A stretch of 64,000 bases of DNA from NCBI RefSeq assembly GCF_036421915.1, contig NZ_JAZGOM010000014.1, one strand, 5' to 3'. Shown piece by piece: positions 1 to 7,400 of this stretch (position 1 is its first letter; every line of letters starts with the position of its first letter). A program made the position numbers and the translations under genes. This DNA is from Georgenia_A wangjunii. Its GTDB lineage: Bacteria; Actinomycetota; Actinomycetes; Actinomycetales; Actinomycetaceae. The notes below the pieces were generated by a model, which saw nothing but the letters and a program-made list of their open reading frames with translations, made no database searches and was not told the DNA's origin.

Positions 1-351
1 GCCGGGCGCCAGGCCCGCGAGCCACTCACCCAGCGCCTCCCCACCATCAGCATCCGCCGCCGGCGGGACCAGTACACCCCCAGCCGGGGCAGCAGGCGCG
101 GGCCCGGTCTCCTGGAGCCAGGCGGGCGGGACGGCGTCCTCGCCCGCGGACCACCCACCCCCGGGGGCCTCGTCGAGCCGCTCGTCGATCTCGCCGCGTG
201 CGCGGGCGCGCGCGTTGAGCTCGGCGGTCTCCTGGGCGAAGAGCGCCCTCATGAACGCGATGTCGGCCTCGGTCTCCATCTCCGCCGCGCAGGGCGGATC
301 CCACGGGCCGCACCTGCACCCCGTCGCCACCGACCCCTGCTCTTCGAACAT
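1..351 (-). CDS. Unidentified protein, N-terminal part only (runs off window start)
   Basis: Reading leftward from ATG at 351 the frame stays open for 117 codons to the window edge, so only the N-terminus is visible. It begins MFEEQGSVATGCRCG, has a Cys-rich stretch (residues 12-22), an acidic helical segment with repeated Glu and Arg (about 25-60) and a Pro/Ala-rich linker, then LGEWLAGLAPG. A TAGGGT -10 element lies 6 bases before the ATG, supporting this start and a leaderless transcript. The layout recalls the N-terminus of actinobacterial DUF222/HNH endonuclease-type proteins, which are large and have variable starts, but no diagnostic domain is inside the window. Function unknown; the family guess is weak. 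Confidence 0.6.
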   Translation of the reverse strand, partial: MFEEQGSVATGCRCGPWDPPCAAEMETEADIAFMRALFAQETAELNARARARGEIDERLDEAPGGGWSAGEDAVPPAWLQETGPAPAAPAGGVLVPPAADADGGEALGEWLAGLAPG

Positions 352-357
352 GTGTCC

Positions 358-363
358 ACCCTA
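358..363 (-). promoter_or_regulatory. -10 element of the truncated left-edge gene
   Basis: On the minus strand TAGGGT ends 6 bases before the ATG at 351, the spacing expected if transcription starts at the A of the start codon. No convincing -35 is visible. Confidence 0.5.
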
Positions 364-437
364 GAACGAGGGTCTGACATCAAGCACGAAGCCACCCCCG
401 AGGGGTGGACAAGCGATGTCGCAGTCGCCCGGCAGGC

Positions 438-1766
438 TCAGGCCGCGCGGGGCACGACGACCGGCTCCGGCCCGGTCGGCGTCGGCGGCTCGGTCCGCTC
501 GGCCGCCTCGGTCCCGACGACGTCGAGCACCTGCTGGTACCGGTCCGCGATGGAGCTGTCCGTCAGTGTCAGGCCGTCGGGGCGCTCCCCGGCGACGAGG
601 TCGGACAGGACATAGAGACGCTGCGCCCCGACCCTGTCCACCGTCACTGCGGTCCACTCGACCGTCTCCACCCGGGCGGCCCCGCCGTCGGGCTTGACGA
701 CGGTCGCCGTCGCCAGGAGCCCGGTGGCGGTCTGGGGCACGCAGCACCGTTCGTCCTGGTTGGAGATGAAGTTGCCCAGCCCGTACGCGACCCACATGCC
801 GGCGCCGTCCGGGCCGCCGGGCAGCTTCGTGATCGGCTGCGGGACGTGGGCGTGGTGGCCGAGGATGAGGTCGACCTGCCCCGAGGCGGCGAGCTCCTCG
901 GCGAGATCGACCTGCTCGGCGGCGGGCTCACCGCTGTACTCGGCGCAGCAGTGGATGCTCGCGACGACGAGGTCCGCGCCCTCGGCCCGGGCGGCGCGGG
1001 CGGACTCGATGAGCCGGTCGGCGTCGATGAGCTCGACCGCCCACGGCGCGCCGGCCGGCACGGGGATCCCGTTCGTCCCGTACGTCGCCCCGATCTGCGC
1101 GACGGTGATCGTCTGGCCCTCCCGCTCGAGCTCGTACAGCTGGGGGCGGTCGGCCTCCGCGGCGCTGCGCGCCGTCCCGACGTGGCCGAGCCCGGCGGCG
1201 TCGAGCGAGTCGAGCGTGTGGGTGAGCCCCGCCATCCCACGGTCGAGGCTGTGGTTCGTGCCCGTCGAGCACCCGTCCCAGCCCAGCCGTGCGAGGTCAC
1301 CCGCGAGCTCGCTCGGGGCGCCGAACATCGGGTACCCGCTCGGGGCGGTACCCGGCGGCGCGAGCGGGACCTCGAAGTTGCACAGGGCGAGGTCGGCACC
1401 GCGGGTGAACTCCGCGGTGGCCTCCATCATCGGAACGAAGTCGTACCCGTCCGCCGTCGCCGCCGTCGTGATGACGGTCGTGTGGGGGAGGACGTCCCCG
1501 CCCCCGACGATCGTGAAGACCGCGTCGGGGAGCGGCTCCGGGGTCGGGCTCGGACTCGGGGTCCGGGCCGGCGTCGGCGTGGATGTGGGTACCTCGCTCG
1601 GCGCGGCCGTCGCCCCCGCCGTCTCCTGCCCCTGCCCGGCGGAGGGTGCCGTGGCCGTCCAGGGCCTCCACACGAGCGCGACCGCGATGAGCGCAGCCAG
1701 CACCACCGCGAGCACGATCGCCCACGTGCGGGACCCGCGGGCTGGGGAGACGGCGTGACGGGCCAT
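438..1766 (-). CDS. CapA family metallophosphoesterase-like membrane-anchored protein
   Basis: The 442-residue protein starts MARHAVSP; the ATG at 1766 is preceded by TACTCT 7 bases upstream. One membrane segment (about 15-32) is followed by a Thr/Pro/Ser-rich linker (about 55-80) and an extracytoplasmic PF09587 (CapA/PgsA) domain. Metal-site motifs typical of calcineurin-like folds are present: GGGDVLPH (88-95), NFEVPL, GTNHSLDRG, GHHAHVPQP and GLGNF. CapA proteins take part in poly-gamma-glutamate or capsule export or anchoring, but no capB or capC is nearby, so that role is not supported here and it is best seen as an orphan wall-associated phosphoesterase. It is divergent from pgsA; at this position many actinobacteria carry ftsK. 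Confidence 0.85.
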   Translation of the reverse strand: MARHAVSPARGSRTWAIVLAVVLAALIAVALVWRPWTATAPSAGQGQETAGATAAPSEVPTSTPTPARTPSPSPTPEPLPDAVFTIVGGGDVLPHTTVITTAATADGYDFVPMMEATAEFTRGADLALCNFEVPLAPPGTAPSGYPMFGAPSELAGDLARLGWDGCSTGTNHSLDRGMAGLTHTLDSLDAAGLGHVGTARSAAEADRPQLYELEREGQTITVAQIGATYGTNGIPVPAGAPWAVELIDADRLIESARAARAEGADLVVASIHCCAEYSGEPAAEQVDLAEELAASGQVDLILGHHAHVPQPITKLPGGPDGAGMWVAYGLGNFISNQDERCCVPQTATGLLATATVVKPDGGAARVETVEWTAVTVDRVGAQRLYVLSDLVAGERPDGLTLTDSSIADRYQQVLDVVGTEAAERTEPPTPTGPEPVVVPRAA

Positions 1767-1773
1767 GCTCGGG

Positions 1774-1779
1774 AGAGTA
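1774..1779 (-). promoter_or_regulatory. -10 element of the CapA-like gene
   Basis: TACTCT on the minus strand lies 7 bases before the ATG at 1766, predicting a leaderless mRNA. Confidence 0.5.
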
Positions 1780-1869
1780 CCGGCGACGTGGGCGCCCCCG
1801 GGCCGCCCCGCCCGGCGTGTGTCACACCCCGACGGCGGGGCCACGCGAGCCCACCCGCGCACGGCCCTC

Positions 1870-1875
1870 TAGTCT
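1870..1875 (+). promoter_or_regulatory. -10 element of pgsA
   Basis: TAGTCT lies 6 bases before the ATG at 1882 with no room for a Shine-Dalgarno site, predicting leaderless transcription of pgsA. Confidence 0.55.
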
Positions 1876-1881
1876 GGACGG

Positions 1882-2592
1882 ATGCCCTCCGACCCGTCGA
1901 CACCCGCCGCCCAGGTCCCGCTGTGGAACCTGGCCAACGTCATCACGATGGCGCGGGTCGCGCTCGTCCCCGTCTTCGCGGCGTTCCTCCTCGTCGACTC
2001 CGTCCCTGCCCGGTTCGCCGCCGCGGGCGTCTTCCTCGTCGCGGCCATCACCGACAAGATCGACGGGCACATCGCGCGCAGCCGAGGGCTCGTGACGAAC
2101 TTCGGGAAGATCGCGGACCCCATCGCGGACAAGGCGCTCGTCCTCACGGCGCTCGTCCTCCTCTCCGTCCAGGGTGACCTTCCGTGGTGGGTCACGGTCG
2201 TCATCATCGTGCGCGAGCTCGGCGTCACCGTGCTGCGTTTCCTCATGCTCCGCCGCTCCGTCATCGCCGCGTCGCAGGGCGGGAAGATCAAGGCGGTCCT
2301 CCAGGTCATCTTCATCACCGGCCTGCTCATCCCGTGGCACGCGTTCCTGCCCGGCACCGCGGCGGACGTCATGGTCGTCCTCACGTGGGTCGTCGTCGTC
2401 CTCGCGCTCCTCGTCACCGTCGGCACGGGCGTCGACTACGCCGTCCGCGCCTGGCGCTTGGCACGGACGACGGCGGAGCCCGCCGAGCCGGCGACGTCGA
2501 GCGAACCGGGCGCGAGCTCTGGTGCTGCCAGGCGGAGCGGGAGCGGGCAGCCCGGTCCCGTCCGCGGCGACGGGCCGACCGCGAAGGCGTGA
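1882..2592 (+). CDS. pgsA: CDP-diacylglycerol--glycerol-3-phosphate 3-phosphatidyltransferase
   Basis: This integral membrane enzyme makes phosphatidylglycerol phosphate from CDP-diacylglycerol and glycerol-3-phosphate, the first step to phosphatidylglycerol and cardiolipin. The CDP-alcohol phosphotransferase signature D-x2-DG-x2-AR-x8-G-x3-D-x3-D is complete at residues 58-83 (DKIDG, AR, GKIAD, D). Several hydrophobic segments follow, and a hydrophilic Ser/Gly/Ala-rich tail (about 196-236) is not part of the catalytic fold. The ATG at 1882 follows a -10 box by 6 bases. Its stop overlaps the GTG of cinA, as in other actinobacterial pgsA-cinA-clgR groups. 236 residues is slightly long because of the tail. 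Confidence 0.95.
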   Translation: MPSDPSTPAAQVPLWNLANVITMARVALVPVFAAFLLVDSVPARFAAAGVFLVAAITDKIDGHIARSRGLVTNFGKIADPIADKALVLTALVLLSVQGDLPWWVTVVIIVRELGVTVLRFLMLRRSVIAASQGGKIKAVLQVIFITGLLIPWHAFLPGTAADVMVVLTWVVVVLALLVTVGTGVDYAVRAWRLARTTAEPAEPATSSEPGASSGAARRSGSGQPGPVRGDGPTAKA

Positions 2593-3086
2593 CGGTGACC
2601 GGGGCGTCGCTCGAGGCCCGGCTCGTCGCCGCGCTCGCCGCGCGCGGCGGCACACTGGCGGTGGCGGAGTCGCTCACCGGCGGAGAGGTGTGCGCCCGCA
2701 TCGTGGCCGTCCCCGGCGCCTCGTCCGTCCTGCGCGGCGGAGTCGTCGCGTACCTCAACGACGTCAAGGCCGACCTGCTCGGCGTCGATCCCGCCGTGCT
2801 CGCCGAGGCCGGCGCCGTCGACCCGCGTGTCGCGGCGCAGATGGCCGCCGGTGCTGCGCGGCGCCTCGGCGCGGACCACGCCGTCGCGACGACCGGCGTC
2901 GCCGGACCCGGTCCGTCCGAGGGGCACCCCGCGGGCACGGTCTTCGTGGCCGCCTGGGCACGCGGGGACGTGCGGGTGCGCCGCCTCTTCCTCGCCGGGT
3001 CACGCCCGCTCGTACGGACCGCCAGCGCGCGGGCGGCGCTCGCCCTCCTCGCCTGCTCGCTCGACGACGGCGACCGCGCGCGCTGA
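2589..3086 (+). CDS. cinA: CinA-family nicotinamide-nucleotide amidohydrolase (PncC type)
   Basis: The 165-residue protein is the stand-alone CinA C-terminal domain, which deamidates nicotinamide mononucleotide to nicotinate mononucleotide in pyridine nucleotide recycling. Family motifs are AESLTGG (about 22-28), which carries the nucleophilic Ser, VAYLNDVKADLLGV with the conserved Lys, and TTGVAGPGPSEGHPAGTV. The N-terminal molybdopterin-binding-like COG1058 domain of full-length CinA is absent, as is usual in this group. The GTG at 2589 gives a 4-base overlap with the pgsA stop; a second GTG at 2595 is possible. It is translationally coupled to pgsA. Confidence 0.9.
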   Translation: MTVTGASLEARLVAALAARGGTLAVAESLTGGEVCARIVAVPGASSVLRGGVVAYLNDVKADLLGVDPAVLAEAGAVDPRVAAQMAAGAARRLGADHAVATTGVAGPGPSEGHPAGTVFVAAWARGDVRVRRLFLAGSRPLVRTASARAALALLACSLDDGDRAR

Positions 3087-3227
3087 CGGATCGCTGCGGG
3101 AACATCCGGGGGCCGGACGGAGTTGGACCAAGTGATGACAACGACCCAGCGGCACCCCCGCTCGACGAACCGTCCCACGGGACGGGCCGACACACGCCCC
3201 CGCCCGCGCGCGACGCAGGGTGCGGGG

Positions 3228-3233
3228 TACGGT
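3228..3233 (+). promoter_or_regulatory. -10 element upstream of clgR
   Basis: TACGGT is followed 6 bases later by an in-frame ATG at 3240, and 36 bases later by the family-consistent ATG at 3270, which has a strong ribosome binding site. See the finding on dual starts. Confidence 0.5.
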
Positions 3234-3269
3234 AGGACGATGCAGGCCACGCGAGAGGAGGTGCGCCCC

Positions 3270-3584
3270 ATGGTTGTGCTGCGACGCGAGATCGGCGACG
3301 TGCTCCGGGGAGCCCGCCAGCGCCAGGGACGCACGCTGCGCGAGGTCTCATCCTCGGCGCGGGTCTCCCTCGGGTACCTCAGTGAGGTGGAGCGAGGTCA
3401 GAAGGAGGCGTCCTCTGAGCTGCTCGCCTCGATCTGCACCGCGCTCAACGTGCCGATGTCGCACGTCCTGCGCCAGGTGAGCGACCGTATCGCCCTCGCC
3501 GAGGGCGTCCACGTGCCGGACACCGTGCCCGAGGAGCTCACCAACGCGATGCACCGCGACGACGGCCTCATCAGCGTCGCCTGA
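3270..3584 (+). CDS. clgR: XRE-family regulator ClgR
   Basis: A 104-residue DNA-binding protein with an N-terminal helix-turn-helix (about 20-45; core SARVSLGYLSEVERG). ClgR activates clp protease and related stress genes in Streptomyces, Corynebacterium and Mycobacterium, and its own level is set by Clp proteolysis. The start at 3270 matches the family N-terminus (MVVLRREIGDVL) and follows GAGGAGG by 8 bases. An in-frame ATG at 3240 would add 10 residues and sits 6 bases after a -10 box. The C-terminus ends SVA; in Streptomyces ClgR a C-terminal Ala-Ala is the ClpP degron, so this end may be weaker. The gene stands downstream of pgsA-cinA with its own promoter. Confidence 0.93.
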   Translation: MVVLRREIGDVLRGARQRQGRTLREVSSSARVSLGYLSEVERGQKEASSELLASICTALNVPMSHVLRQVSDRIALAEGVHVPDTVPEELTNAMHRDDGLISVA

Positions 3585-3601
3585 GCGACTGCGCGAGCGC
3601 T

Positions 3602-3619
3602 GCGCGGGCTCGCCCGCGC
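3602..3619. terminator. Hairpin between convergent clgR and nei
   Basis: GCGCGGGC and GCCCGCGC form a perfect 8-bp inverted repeat separated by TC, placed between the stops of clgR (3584) and nei (3639). There is no U tract. It could end transcription from either side. Confidence 0.45.
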
Positions 3620-3638
3620 GCGCTTCCCGACCGCCCTG

Positions 3639-4436
3639 TCAGTCCGCCGTGGGCGCGTCCGGCCGTGCCTGACACGTGGGGCACCAGAACACCGGCCGCT
3701 GCTGCGGCGGCACGCCGACCTCGGAGCGCACGAGCGGCGTGCGACAACGGGGGCAGCCCCGGCCCTCACGCCCGTGGACGTGCGTCTGCCGCCGCGCCTC
3801 GGCGGTCGTCGTCGGCAGCCGCGACTCGACCGAGCGACGCATGATCCGAGCCGTCGTGGTGACGAGCGCGGTCGCGTCGACGTCGCCGGCTGGGGTCCAC
3901 GGCCAGACCCTGTGCCGCCACAGGCTCTCGGCCATGTAGATCGTGCCGAGGCCCGCGACGACGCGCTGGTCGAGCAGCACCTCGCCGATCGGGTGGACGC
4001 CCTGGGCCGTGATGCGCGCGGCCGCCGCTGCGACGTCGAGGTCCGGCGCGAGGACGTCCGGCCCGAGGTGCCCGACGACGAGCCCCTCGTCACGGGTGCG
4101 GACGAGGTCGACCTCGCCGAGGAGGTAGCCGAGGCACGTCCACGTCGCGTTCCCGAGCACGACGCGCACGCGCGCCGATCGGTCGGCTCCCCGCTCGGCG
4201 CCGGTGCGGAAGACCCGCCAGGTGCCGTCCATCCGCAGGTGCGTGTGGAGCGTGCGGCCGTCGTCCAGCCGGGTGAGCAGGTGCTTGCCGACGGCGCGGG
4301 TCTCGACGACGGTCGCCCCGGCCAGGTCGATCCCGCCGAGGTTGCCCCACCGCAGCTCCCCGCGGACGAGGACCTGTCCCGACAGGGCCGCGTCCAGCCG
4401 TCGCGCGGTGCGCAGGACGACGTCCCCCTCAGGCAT
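3639..4436 (-). CDS. nei: Fpg/Nei-family DNA glycosylase (endonuclease VIII-like)
   Basis: This bifunctional glycosylase/AP lyase removes oxidised pyrimidines from DNA. The mature N-terminus Pro2-Glu3 (MPEGD) carries the Schiff-base Pro and catalytic Glu. A helix-two-turn-helix region (about 130-190, including VAGLGTIYMAESLW) follows, and a C-terminal zinc finger has CPRC and CPTC pairs ending RPVFWCPTCQ. At 265 residues it matches mycobacterial Nei2 (about 268). The ATG at 4436 overlaps the lhr stop by 8 bases, which fixes the start and shows coupling to lhr. The same Lhr-Nei2 pairing occurs in mycobacteria, suggesting a joint repair job. Confidence 0.93.
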   Translation of the reverse strand: MPEGDVVLRTARRLDAALSGQVLVRGELRWGNLGGIDLAGATVVETRAVGKHLLTRLDDGRTLHTHLRMDGTWRVFRTGAERGADRSARVRVVLGNATWTCLGYLLGEVDLVRTRDEGLVVGHLGPDVLAPDLDVAAAAARITAQGVHPIGEVLLDQRVVAGLGTIYMAESLWRHRVWPWTPAGDVDATALVTTTARIMRRSVESRLPTTTAEARRQTHVHGREGRGCPRCRTPLVRSEVGVPPQQRPVFWCPTCQARPDAPTAD

Positions 4437-7400
4437 CGAGATCCCCGGACGCCCGCAGTTCCCGGACGGTGCCCGGTGCCGAACGTCCGGCACCCGGTGC
4501 GGGGGCACCGCTCGTCCCCGACCGCTCACCGCGGGGCCGCTGCCTCAGGCGCAGCCCGCGCGGGGTGACCATGAACCCCGCCTCGTCCAGCGCCTCGGTC
4601 ACCGCGCTGCGCGCTCCCAGGGCAGGCGCGCCGTCGATCCGCTGCACGGTCAGCCGTCCCAGCGCGTCCGAGGCGGCCACGCGTGCGAGCTCGTCCGCGG
4701 CCGCCCCCAGCACCGTCGGGTCCTGGGAGAAGGACAGGACCGTGCGCCCCCCGCGCTCGACGTGGAGCACGAGCGCACCGTCGACGAGGACGACGACGGC
4801 GCCCGCCGCGCGCCGGGGTCGACCCCGCTCGCCGCGCTCGTCCTCACCCGCGGGGGGCCACGGCAGCGCCGCGCCGTACGGGTTCGCCGGGTCCGTCGCC
4901 GCGAGGACGACGGCGGTGCGGGCGCCGTCCTCGCCACGCCTGCCCCCGGGCGCGGCGCGCAGGAGCTCGACGCACTCCGGGAGCGCGAACTGCGCCGCCC
5001 CCAGCCCCTCGATGAAGTAGCCGCGCCGGACCTTGCCCGCCTCCTCGAGGCGGGCGAGGACGGGGTAGGCGGTCGCGAAGCCGCCGGGCAGGTCCTCGAG
5101 CCCAGCGGCGCCGCGCGTGAGGACCCCGTGCCGCTCGAGGAGCGCCGCGCACATGGCGAGCGCGCGCGCCGTGGCGTCCGGGACGGTCCGCGTGAGGAGG
5201 GACCACCGCCCGGCGGCCGACGGCGGCGCCGCGACGAGCGGCGCGCCCCCGGTGGCCGCCGAGATCAGCATCCGCCGACGGGAGAGGGCCGCCCGCGGGC
5301 GGGGGGGCCGCTGCCGGGCGGTGTGCGTCGGCCGGCCCCCGGCCAGGCGCGCACGGACGGGGGCGAGCGTGTCGTTCGTGACGTGCCCGGCCCACACGAG
5401 GTCCCACAGGGCCTCGAGGACCTCGTCGGCCGCGGGCTGCGCCTCGAGCCGCTCCCGGACCGCGCCCACGAGGTCCCGGAAGAACCGTCCGCCGCCGTCG
5501 GCGAGGACGTCGAGCAGCGCCTCGTGGACGGCCGAGCCCTCAGGGAGCGGCTCCGGTTCTGGCAGGAGCTCCGGCGCGTCCGCGGGGACGAGCGTGAGGT
5601 AGCCGTCGACGCCCGGCAGCGAGCCCGCACCGGCCCACAGGACCTCGCCGGCCGCGGTGAGCTCGTCGAGCTGGGTCGGGGCATACCCCTCCACCCGGGC
5701 GGGCAGGACGAGCTGCTCGAGCGCGGACGCGGGCACGCGCGCTCCGGCGAGCTGGTCGAGGACGACGGCGAGCCCCGGCCCCTCCGAGCGCGGCCCCGTG
5801 CCGCCGCCGACGTACTGCCAGCGCGGGAGGTACGCCCCGAGCGCGGACTGGGGCACCGCCTCGACCTCCGCGCGCAGGTGCGCGAGCGAACGGCGCCGGA
5901 TCCGGCGCAGGACGTCGGCGTCGCACAGGTCGCGGTGGTCGGTGTCAGCGGGTTGCACCCCGGCGGGACGGAGCCGGCCCGCGACGAGGGCACCGGAGGC
6001 GACGAGCCGGTCGAGCGAGGGCCGCAGGGCTGCGACGCCGACGCCGAGGTGCGCCGCCAGCTCGGTGCCGCGGAACGGGCCGTGCGTCCGTGCGTACCGC
6101 CGGACGAGGTCCCCGAGGGGGTCGGCGACGGGTGCGAGCACGGCCTCGGGGAGCCCGGGGGGCAGGGGTGCGCCGAGCCCGTCGCGCAACCGGGAGGCGT
6201 CCTCGACGACGGCCCACCGGTCCTCACCGGCGACGCGCACGCCGATGACCCGCCGGGACCGCACGAGCTCGTCGAGCCAGCCCGGCACGGAGTCCGGGTC
6301 CGCGCGCTCCCGCAGGTCCTTCTCGCTCACGGGCCCGAGGCGCCGCACGAGGTCGGCGAGGCCCTCGACGTCGGTCGCGGGGCGCGTCCGCAGCGAGACC
6401 TCGGCCTCGACCTGCTCGACGGCGAGCGGGTCGAGGAGGTCGGCGAGGTCGCCCAGGCCCTCGCCGACGAGCTCGGCGAGGAGCGCCGGGTCGAGCGTGA
6501 GCGCCGCAGCCCGGCGCTCGGCGAGCGGGGCGTCGCCGTCGTAGAGGAACTGGCCGACGTACCCGAAGAGCAGGGAGCGGGCGAACGGCGACGGGCTCGG
6601 CGTGCTCACCTCGAGGACGCGGACGCGGCGCGCCGCGACGTCGGCCATGAGGCCCGCGAGGGCCGGGGTGTCGTAGTCGTCCTGGAGGCACTCGCGGACC
6701 GCCTCGAGCACGACGGGGAAGTCGGGGTGGTCCGCGGCGACGGAGAGGAGCTGGGCGGCGCGGTGCCGCTGCTGCCACAGGGGCTGCCGGCGGTCCGGGC
6801 GGCGCCGGGGAAGGAGGAGCGAGCGCGCGGCCGCCTCGCGGAAGCGCGCCGCGAAGTGGGCGGAGCCGCCCAGCGCGGCGACGACGGCGGCGGAGACCTC
6901 GTCCGGCTCGAGGAGGAGGTCCTGCGCCGAGACGGCGAGCTCGCCCCCGGCTGACCCGACGTCGGGCAGGCGCAGGACGATCCCGTCGTCCGCGTGCATG
7001 GCGGCGACGTCCATCCCGAAGCGCTCGCGGAGCCGCTCGGCGAGGACGAGCGCCCACGGCGCGTGGACCTTCGCGCCGAAGGGCGTGTGGATGACGACGC
7101 GCCAGTCGCCGAGCTCGTCGCGGAACCGCTCGAGGACGATCGTGCGGTCGTCGCTCACGCGCCCGGTCGCTTCCCGCTGCTCGGCGAGGTAGGCGAGGAG
7201 GTTGTCGGAGGCCCACTCGTCCAGGCCGCCCGCGGCGAGGCGCGCCCGGGCCTCGCCGTCGTCGGCCGCTCCCACCTCGCGGACCATCGCGCCGAGCGCC
7301 CGGCCGAGCTCGAAGGGACGGCCGGGCGAGTCGCCCTTCCAGAACGGGAGGCGCCCCGGCAGGCCCGCCGCGGGGGAGACGAGGACGCGGTCGGGGGTGA

